64,000 nt of DNA, from contig MU266412.1 in the NCBI GenBank assembly GCA_021014945.1, positions 44,236 through 108,235 of the forward strand, in the 5' to 3' direction. A model generated the notes under the pieces. The model did not search any database, was not told the origin of the DNA, and was given only the letters and a program-made list of their open reading frames with translations. This DNA is from Leucogyrophana mollusca (Eukaryota > Basidiomycota > Agaricomycetes > Boletales). Below are positions 56,718-64,000 of the stretch, in pieces. The position numbers and the translations under genes were made by a program. The first letter of the stretch is position 1, and each line of letters starts with the position of its first letter.

Positions 56718-57707
56718 ATGCAATACTCTCTCGCCTTCGTCGCGCTCCTCGCCGCCCTGGCCGCAGGGGTATACCCACTTCCTGCGCAGCAGAAGCGTAA
56801 GTCGGATTGCTGTTGTCGATGGCGAGCACTGTACTGATGACCACGTGGCCCCCAGGCGACTCCACAACAACCCATGTCAGTGCTGAGCCTCTTCTCAACC
56901 GCGGGGCCGATAACTGACTTGTGCTGACAGTGGAGCAAGACCGTCGTCTACTTTACTGGGGAGGGATCTTCGAATGAGAAGCGTGAGTTCTTCTTGTCGA
57001 TGGCCGGCGCTGTACTAATGACCGTATGGCCCTCCAGGCGCCTCCCCGGCAACCCACGTCAGTGTTGAGCGTCCTCTCCCCCTAGAGGCTGATAACTGAC
57101 TGGTGCTGACAGTGGAGCGACAGCGTTGTCTATTACCCATCGGAGGGACCGTGGAATGAGAAGCGTAAGTTCTGCTTGTCGATGGTGGACACTGTACTAA
57201 CGACCACACGGACCCAGGCGCCTCCCCGGAAAACTCCTCCCCAGCAAATCACGTCAGTGCTGAACGCCTCCTCAACCATGGGGCTGATAACTGACTTGTG
57301 CCGACAGTGGAGCTCTGTCTACTACCCGGGAGGGGGAATGTGGGATGAGAAGCGTAAGTTCTTCTTGTCAATGGCGGGTGCTGTACTAATGACCACATGG
57401 ACCCAGGCGCCTCCCCAGAAAGCCACGTCAGTGCCGAGCCTCTTCTCAACCGCGGGGCTGATTACCGACTTGTGTTGACAGTTTGGCACCGTCTACTACC
57501 CAGGGGAGGGACCGTCGGCTGATAAGCGTAAGTTCTTCTTGTCGATGGCGGGCGCTGCGCTAATGACGGTCCTCAGGCGATGTTGATCCGGAACCAGTCC
57601 ACGGAGTCAGTACCGAGTGTTTTCTCGGCCAGAGGGCTTCCATTGACTCGCATTATTCACAGGCCGAGGGTGCCCACACCAACTCTGTGGATCCCCCAGA
57701 GGAGTAG
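56718..57707 (+). CDS. Kex2-processed repeat precursor 2 (dikaritin-like RiPP candidate), 147 aa
   Basis: Eleven exons: 56718-56796, 56856-56875, 56931-56982, 57038-57057, 57113-57164, 57218-57252, 57308-57353, 57407-57426, 57482-57527, 57577-57605 and 57663-57707; they sum to 148 codons. The signal peptide (LAFVALLAALAAGVYPLP) ends at a KR site. Four units follow, each opened by a spacer exon (DSTTTH, ASPATH, ASPENSSPANH, ASPESH) and continued by a core exon: WSKTVVYFTGEG, WSDSVVYYPSEGPW, WSSVYYPGGGMW and FGTVYYPGEGP, each closed by KR. A non-Tyr tail unit (AEGAHTNSVDPPEE) follows. The consensus core (W/F)-S-x-V-Y-(Y/F)-(P/T)-x-(E/G)-G recalls the Tyr-containing cores of asperipin and ustiloxin precursors. 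Promoter, signal exon and 3' flank are paralogous to precursor 1. The product structure cannot be predicted from sequence. Confidence 0.82.
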
Positions 57708-58080
57708 CGTGAGTCCAGCGTTGTCGGGGGCTCCTTTAGTAGACGCTGATAGATGGGGACTGCGAGGCGATCCGGCGGCATGTCGGTCGTTCCGGCCGGA
57801 ATGGACCCCGTTTTATGTTGGACTTACGCTTCACCTAATAGCATACGTGTGGGCTGTAATCGCGTCTCTGGTACCATATACTTTTGCTAGTGTTCGAGCC
57901 GTCCGAACGCGCGAACAGGGCCTCCATCTCGATCTCCCGGCCTCGCATCTCGAACTTGAATACCCCCCACGGACCACCGCGCAGTCTGCCCGACTATCAT
58001 CGACGACTCTGGGCTAGTATCTCAATCTTGATGAGGTGGGCTGGGCAGCAACCAGTAGTGCAGAAGCGGCTTATATCGTT
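57708..58080. repeat. Post-precursor duplicated segment, copy 3
   Basis: The 3' flank of precursor 2, homologous to 53628-54000 (gcgtgagtccagcgttgtcg, acctaatagcatacgtgtgg) and containing the shared cgcgcgaacaggg and cgaacttgaataccccccac block with the minus-strand open frame. Confidence 0.75.
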
Positions 58081-58639
58081 GAGTCATCCTCGCGGCGGTG
58101 CCGAACTCAATCTCGCCCTGTGCGTGCGATCAATCACTCTCGCCAGCCGCCGATCAGCCGCCAACGTCGTCTCCTATACAAGCATTTGTCGATGCGCACG
58201 CAGAGCGTCGATAAGGATGCATTGATGCGTCAAGGACCCCCAAAATTGAACATGTCATCAATCTCACACCAGGCCTGTGCGGGGCGCAGTCACATCGATC
58301 AATCTCGCCAGCCCCGGGCCCAAACTTCAACCGAACGCCTCCCAGGCCTGCTCCCATGTCTATCTATCTGTGGAACCCTGCCGGTGACAAGATGTCATCA
58401 TGATCAGCCAGTCCGTGTCGTCTACCAGCATTGCTCAGAAGCCGTGGTCCGCAAACTAAGTACCCGCAATACGAGAAGCTGTGTGATTCCAGACAGCAGC
58501 ACCGTGACTTCGGCCATCGGTCGTCTCAATCACTCTAGATCTCGGGGCACGGCGTTGTCGGTTGAGTGCATCCGGACCAGCACTAGGACTGGGACCGGGA
58601 TCGAGAACGGCTGAAACCCGAAGCCGACGGGGCTTCGCG

Positions 58640-58775
58640 AGCAGGTGAGGCGCGGGGGATAGCGCCGCCTTACGATTAGCCAAGGGGGATAGCCTTACGA
58701 TCGGCCGAGGGAGCAGGGATAGCGCCGCCTAACAAATTACGGTCAGCCAAGGGGACGGGGATAGCCGTCCTGACG
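58640..58775. repeat. Short degenerate tandem repeats
   Basis: Three to four copies of a ~40-bp unit built from gggatagcgccgcct and a variant of tacgatcggccaaggg. No coding potential. Confidence 0.6.
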
Positions 58776-59839
58776 AGGCCGAGTATCCATCTTCGTCTCC
58801 CGTCCGCGATGTGATATCGGTCTACGAGGTGGGCGCGCTATGCACCGCTGTACTGCCGTACATCCTGCAACTATTCCAATCCAATCAACAGATCTGTACG
58901 TCTATGTCTATGCACGCTGACCAGTACGCGCGCGTTTAAGAAGTACTTACCGCGTATACCGATGTTTAGCATGCATCACCGCTCGCCTCAATCCAGCCCA
59001 GCCAGTCGCTGAGCGCCCCTGATCGATACCGCCACTAGTACTGGCGGTTCGTCAAGGCCATCCATGAAATCCAGTGTTGATCATCACGATAATGAAAGCA
59101 TCATGAGTCGAACACTCCGAGCCCGAGTCAGCGCCGGTAGATTCAGAGACTGTACATCCGGTAGCGCTGGTTGGTATCGGTGCTTGGTGTATCATCAACA
59201 CTGGGCACCGACACCGACACCATCTGTAAGTCCGTCCTGAGTCCTGACCAGTTCGTACCGGTTGGGACCAATCAAAACCAACCAAAACCACCAGGTTGTC
59301 ACCCTGATGACTGACACCGACACCGACACCGACCAGCGCTCCCGAGGACTCAGGCTGCTCGCACGCCCCGATCACCGTTATATATTTTTCGTCTATCGTA
59401 CAACCAGGCATTTTATTTATGTAAAACGAATATACGTAGGGCTAGGCAGTTCCTGTTCCTGCTTCCTGTGTCCTTGTGATTCGCAAGCACAAGTACAAGT
59501 ACGAGAACCAGAACCAGGACTCGAGCGGGCTATTGTTCAGGTGGGGTAGGGGGTGGGGTAGCGGGATATATGATACGGTATGATACGGCGGGGTAAGTAC
59601 AGCGATAGTGAAGGGATAGGACGGAAGGCAAGGGCAGAATGGGATATGGGGATATAAATATGCACAAGATCAAGCATCAACCAAGCAAGCATAGCGTCAG
59701 AAAGATCAGAAACCACAACCACGATCACATCTCCAACTCCAATTAAAAACACCCTTCCACGCCACGCATCAAGCGCCACTCAGCAGCGCACTCCATCACC
59801 CACGACGGTGCCCACCTGTACTCACACACCACGCCTCGC
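58776..59839. other. No supported gene
   Basis: Contains simple-sequence runs such as gacaccgacaccgacacc (near 59209 and 59313) and acaagtacaagtac. The right end is the 3' flank of the membrane-protein gene. Confidence 0.4.
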
Positions 59840-61125
59840 CTACTTGCCCCTCGGGAACTCATCGTACACCTCCCCGCGCTCGACCGTGACCTGCACCCCG
59901 GGTGCAGCGACGACGCCCTCCGGCAACACTCCCTTCGCCTCCTCGCCCACGCTGCTCTTATCCACGTCCCACCCCTCCTTCCCCGCACCGCCGCCGACAC
60001 TCACGCCCTTGCCAATTGCGCCAAGCGTAAACGTCGGTGGGTTCGGCCCACCACGACTCTGGCTGAGCGAGTGCGTGTGTCCAGCGCCACCGCTCGAGCT
60101 CGAGCTGGATCCGTGCGACGACGCCAGGAACGAGCCTCCGCCCTCGAGCCCCCCGCGGACGCCGAGCACGACGCGCATGCTCATGGTCGCGGTCAGCACG
60201 CCCGCCATGCTGCTCACGATGGTCTTGATCGGGTCGTCCGTCCCGGTCGGGGTCATGAGGAAGTAGAAGAACATGTTGGCGAGGTTGATGAGGAGGATGG
60301 CGCCGTAGAGGTTGAGGTTGTCGCGCAGCATGAGGCGCCAGTAGGTCAGGCGCTTTTGGGAGGGGTGCGTGGGAGCGAGCTGGGAGGCGAGGGAGCGGTG
60401 GACGGCGAGGAGAAAGGAGGCGAGGTAGAGGAGGGTGGGGGCGAGCCAGTAGATGCCGATCCAGGAGGCGTTGTTGCGGGGGCCAGCGATGCATCCCTGT
60501 CCAGAGAGGAGGTGCACGGCTGGAAGGCAGGATTAGCACACGATATCTGTGCAGACGGGAGGAGACTCACAGCGGTAGAAGCCACAGCAGATAGCGGTGA
60601 CGACGACCTGGAGAGCGAAGAGTGCGCCCATGAGGAGGCGGACACGGGAGTCATGGTCGTATATGGCGGTTATGCGGATAACGTGCACGGCGGAGGCGAC
60701 GGCGAGGAGGATGGCGGTGCAGATGGGCTCGTAGGGCCAGAATGCTTTGCATGTCTGCGCTGTGGGTGAGCAAGCGTACGAGGTGTGTGGGAGGGGTACG
60801 TACTGTGTCGGGGTCGACGTTTGTACTGAAAAACATGACACCTGGGCGGGATGAGTGTGAGCGCTAGAGGACGATAAGAGGGCATACCAGTTACAACAAA
60901 GTCAGAGAGGACCCAGAACTGCAAGAAGTAGTACATGGCCTTGAGGGCTGGCCATCCTCGGATACGGGCAAGCTTGTAGGAGCGGGGTGTGAGGACGAGG
61001 GTGTCCCATGCGAGGACGGTAAGAGTGCAGACAAAAAAGTATTTTTGCGCGGAAAGATGGGGAGGGAGGTTGAGGGAGTTGGGGAGGACTATCTGCGGTG
61101 TCGACGACGTCGAGTTGTCGCCCAT
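59840..61125 (-). CDS. Multi-span membrane protein, 379 aa, function unknown
   Basis: Four minus-strand exons: 60888-61125, 60804-60841, 60571-60754 and 59840-60519; phases close. About six or seven hydrophobic segments occur, e.g. YFFVCTLTVLAWDTLVL, AILLAVASAVHVIRIT, LLMGALFALQVVVTAICC, WLAPTLLYLASFLLAV and YGAILLINLANMFFYFL, then a Ser/Gly-rich cytoplasmic tail of about 110 residues. It resembles basidiomycete-specific seven-helix proteins of unknown role (DUF6533-related in layout) but lacks the clear FDDE/RYLP core, so I assign no family. It is head to head with the gene at 61314; the 188-bp gap may be a bidirectional promoter. Confidence 0.85.
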
Positions 61126-61313
61126 GGCGGATGGTGGTGGTGGGGAGAGGGAGAGATGGGCGGGATAACGACGACGACGAAGAAGTGGTACTTATAAGAA
61201 ATGCTCGAGTGGCAGTTCCAACGATCAGCATCACTTACGTAATCTTCATCAAGGGGTGATTCTAGACTCTCACACCACACGCCTCCAATACCCGACGTTC
61301 TCTACCGCCAACA

Positions 61314-62215
61314 ATGTCGACGATCAACCCCTCGACGCCCCAGCCAACCACACCCACAGACAGCGGCGGCGACGGAGGCGGGGGAGGTGGCAGCAGCGGT
61401 GGCAGCAGCAGCAGTGGCGGTGGAAACGGAGGAACTTCATCAACGCTATATCTGTACGTGAAATCACATCCCACCAAGACCTGTGCTAACTCACACACAC
61501 CCATCTATCCCGCCCCTTCTCTCCTCTCTCACCACAATGCAATCATCCACCAGCTTCACATTCCTCGCAACCCTCTTCGTCCTCCTCCTCATCTCCTCCG
61601 CCATAATCCTCCGCTCATTCATCCTCCGCCGCCGCTTCCGCCGCCGTGTCGAAGAAGCCCTCGCAAACGGCCTCTTCTTCGACGCCCCGCCCCCGCCTGG
61701 CCCTCCCATCCGCATCCTCGGCGAGAAACCAAAGCTCCACGACGCATGGGTCGTGCCACTTGCAGAGGCCCAACAAGGCCAGTGGGAAGCGCTCATGGTA
61801 CGTTTTTCTCTTGGCGCGCGCGAATGAATGACGACCCTGTCCCCAGCCTGTCGCAGCCCAGATAATCAAGCCCAGGGCCACACAAGCGCCCTCCCCACGC
61901 CCTTCCACCCCTCCCGCACCCCCACCGCGCTCACGTCTCGCCCGCCTCCTCCCTTTCGCCTCTGCGCGCACCCAGTCCATACCCGCGCCCTCCTCGCCAC
62001 TTCCCCCTAGCGTCCCGCCCAGGACGGACACGCGCCTCGCCGTCTCCGTCCTCATCGCCATGCCGTCACCGCTCCACAGTCACATTCAATCCCCGAGGGG
62101 AAAGGGCAAGGACGTATCGCCATCGAGCGCCGCGGACGGCGAGATGCCGGATGTGGTCTTCGGCCTCGCCGAGCTGCCGTGTGAGCCCCGCCGTCGGGAT
62201 CCCGCCTCGGCGTGA
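61314..62215 (+). CDS. Single-span membrane protein, 250 aa, function unknown
   Basis: Exons 61314-61453, 61554-61797 and 61847-62215; phases close. The N-terminal ~45 residues are Ser/Gly-rich (GGGGGSSGGSSSSGG), then one membrane helix (FLATLFVLLLISSAIILRSF) followed by an Arg-rich stop-transfer stretch (ILRRRFRRRVEEAL). This predicts an outside N-terminus and a cytoplasmic Pro-rich C-terminal tail. IRILGEKPKLHDAWV and the C-terminal MPDVVFGLAEL look conserved-protein-like, but I recognise no family. A GTGTGAGC donor just before the stop suggests that a further exon is possible. Confidence 0.75.
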
Positions 62216-64000
62216 TTGCGGAGATCGGCGCCGTTCGTGGCGCTCGCATTATCGTTATTATTCTTGCTCTCGCTGTCTGTGTCTACACCCCTTACTGGGC
62301 ACACGTACTCATGTTGTAGCCCCTCTCATCGTGATCCCGCACTCTTCCCGTAACGTACATCATTGTCTCAGGCTCGCACCAGGCATACACATAGATCCCG
62401 GGACTTTATATTCCATTCCATTCCATCGCTGCTTGCATCTTGTTCTTGTCCAAATAACAGCCACGTTCGAGGCGACGCATCACGTCGAGTTAGCGCGGCA
62501 TCAGTTTCACATCCCAGTCGGCATACAAGCAGCAAGCCGGCACCGGTGTTGGTGATCACCTGCAGTGTGTGTGTGTGCACGTCTCGTGAGTAGCGATGCC
62601 GTCGAAGGACACAAGTGCACATCTCATCAGATTCTATCAAAGATGTTGGTATAGCCAGTGCAGTGCCAATTCTATCCCCGGTGAAACAGCGGCACCTTGA
62701 TATAATAAGCTGAAGAGATTGGTGATCATGATAACGGGGTCACTGTCCTGATGGCGAGGGGGACGTACGGCAAGGCTGTGATCCAGACGAGGTGCCGGAA
62801 ATCCAGCCCTCTATGTGCAGCAGTGTTTCCTTCCTCTGCGTTCATACTTACTCTTCCGAATATGGTAATACGACAACTCCCGAGACGCTCGTTTCACCTT
62901 CGTGCACGCTCATGACACCCTCGGTCTGCTATCCACGACTGAGAGTAAGTCACTCGTTAACCTGAATAGGTGCCCGTTTTACTGATCTTCCGTAGGACAC
63001 TGATTCATCATTATATCCAGGTACATTCACCAACTTCATCAGGAAAACACAAATTTCCTTTTTTGAGCTTATTTTGCGCTTATTTGCTTACAAAAACCGG
63101 AAAAAGGAAAATAAGACAAGGACTGGCCTTATTTTTTGCTTTTTCTGCTTATCGAAAAAATGAAATCTTCAATTTTTACTCACTTGACTATCAGAGTTGT
63201 TTCTTATAGCCATCATGCTCTTTTGTTCAGTTTCAGAGATCATTTTGAATGAAGATCTGTTGTGCTATGTCCAAAACAAACCTCAAATAAGTGCAATAAA
63301 TCGAGTAAGCTGGAAAAGGAAATATGCGTTTTCCTGATGTTGGTCTGCTATTTACGACTGAGGGACACTGATCCATCCTTGTATCTAGCCTTTCCACCAC
63401 GATCATGATGGCCGGGCTACGGACAAAGCTGGATTGCGGCAGATCCGCGGCAACAGTTTACCCCCCGCCCGTCTATCGAGGCTTCAACCGCGCCCACTGC
63501 AACTATGCAGTTGCACCGTTACCTCTGGGCTGTCGCATTTTTTTTCTTTTGACGCACTCGGGTCCCTGCTTCTTTCTATCCTCGCTCTCTCGTCGACAAT
63601 GGGACCTCGGGGTTTGGCCCACCTGTAACACCGATTTGACGAAGACGGAGATGTCTGCTTCCAGTTCTCGACTCGGACATCAGGAAAAACCCCCCCCACC
63701 AATTCGACACAATTTTCTCAAATTCTGGAAACCGTAGATAATTCTTACAATTGTAGTACGAGGAACATGATTATCGTGAATAACAGCAACTTTGATCCAA
63801 TTCGAACACATTATATCAAGATGAAGATTAAAGGATTGTATTGTATGCATGTCTATCTGTAAAACAGTTTACGAAGAAAGTGTTGCATTGATCCAACACG
63901 TTGCTACTGGTCCATTCTCGAGGAGCTATCTGACCGAACTTCGGTATAAGATGAATGGAACGACGGATATCGACCACGGGGATGACGCTGGCCTGCCTCT
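62216..64000. other. No supported gene
   Basis: A (GT)n run lies at about 62567-62578. A short imperfect direct repeat (cacgactgag...cactgatt/ccatc...tatatccag/tatctag) occurs at 62934-63020 and 63353-63390. The region is more AT-rich than the rest and no domain is seen. Confidence 0.4.

Noticed and set aside
52938..57707. Precursor genes as mating pheromones or hydrophobins
   Set aside because: No C-terminal CaaX box as in basidiomycete pheromones, and no eight-Cys hydrophobin pattern; almost no Cys at all.
59052..59411. 119-codon minus-strand frame
   Set aside because: It spans GACACC simple repeats that give Val-Gly runs; composition is not protein-like.
1..64000. CRISPR arrays, bacterial operons, ribosome binding sites
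   Set aside because: The gene structure is eukaryotic throughout and repeats are coding or minisatellite-like, without spacers.

Overview
The window looks like a chromosome segment of a filamentous basidiomycete (Agaricomycetes-type). Genes are split by many short introns (mostly 45-70 nt, GT..AG, with CTNAY-like branch sites), several exons are tiny, and the families include a C2-TPR-CHAT protein, DUF6533 membrane proteins, Leu-rich F-box proteins, a CVVL-ending Rho1, a fungal ferric reductase and Kex2-type repeat precursors. I read exon boundaries by hand and kept a model only when phase and length closed without a stop. No tRNA, rRNA or CRISPR was found, and no intact transposon was recognised.

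Layout. 1-3.0 kb: 3'-truncated C2-TPR-CHAT gene (minus) with a 135-bp coding repeat array. 3.7-4.2 kb: chimeric relic joining part of the complex I 51-kDa subunit gene (intact parent at 12.3-14.0 kb) to a glycoside-hydrolase piece. 5-6.1 kb: two head-to-head hypothetical genes. 6.4-11.2 kb: RPAP1. 11.8-12.1 kb: 70-bp tandem repeats. 12.3-14.0 kb: NDUFV1. 14-17 kb: gene-poor. 17.0-19.4 kb: ferric reductase. 20.9-22.4 and 26.9-28.4 kb: two F-box genes flanking a dual-specificity phosphatase (25.3-26.1 kb). 28.8-34.7 kb: tandem duplication of about 3 kb, each unit with a DUF6533 gene. 34.8-35.3 kb: methyltransferase relic. 36.5-37.3 kb: RHO1. 37.7-38.6 kb: ASCC1/AKAP7-like 2H phosphoesterase. 39.7-42.3 kb: membrane-anchored aspartic protease. 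43.9-46.4 kb: 17-exon phosphate transporter with a 10-nt exon.

50.3-57.7 kb is the most interesting part. A UstYa-family (DUF3328) gene lies upstream of, and divergent from, two paralogous genes for small secreted precursors. Each precursor has a signal peptide followed by Tyr-rich repeats separated by Lys-Arg (Kex2) sites. The repeats are built from alternating ~20-nt and ~50-nt exons, so every repeat is an exon pair. UstYa plus a Kex2-processed repeat precursor is the signature of dikaritin-type ribosomal peptides (ustiloxin, asperipin and phomopsin families, best known from ascomycetes). I propose a candidate basidiomycete RiPP locus of this kind. Kinase relics and duplicated non-coding segments lie between the two precursor genes.

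59.8-62.2 kb: a multi-span membrane protein and a single-span membrane protein, head to head. The last 1.8 kb shows nothing recognisable.

Family assignments rest on motifs read by eye. No database search was possible, and intron models without RNA support remain predictions.
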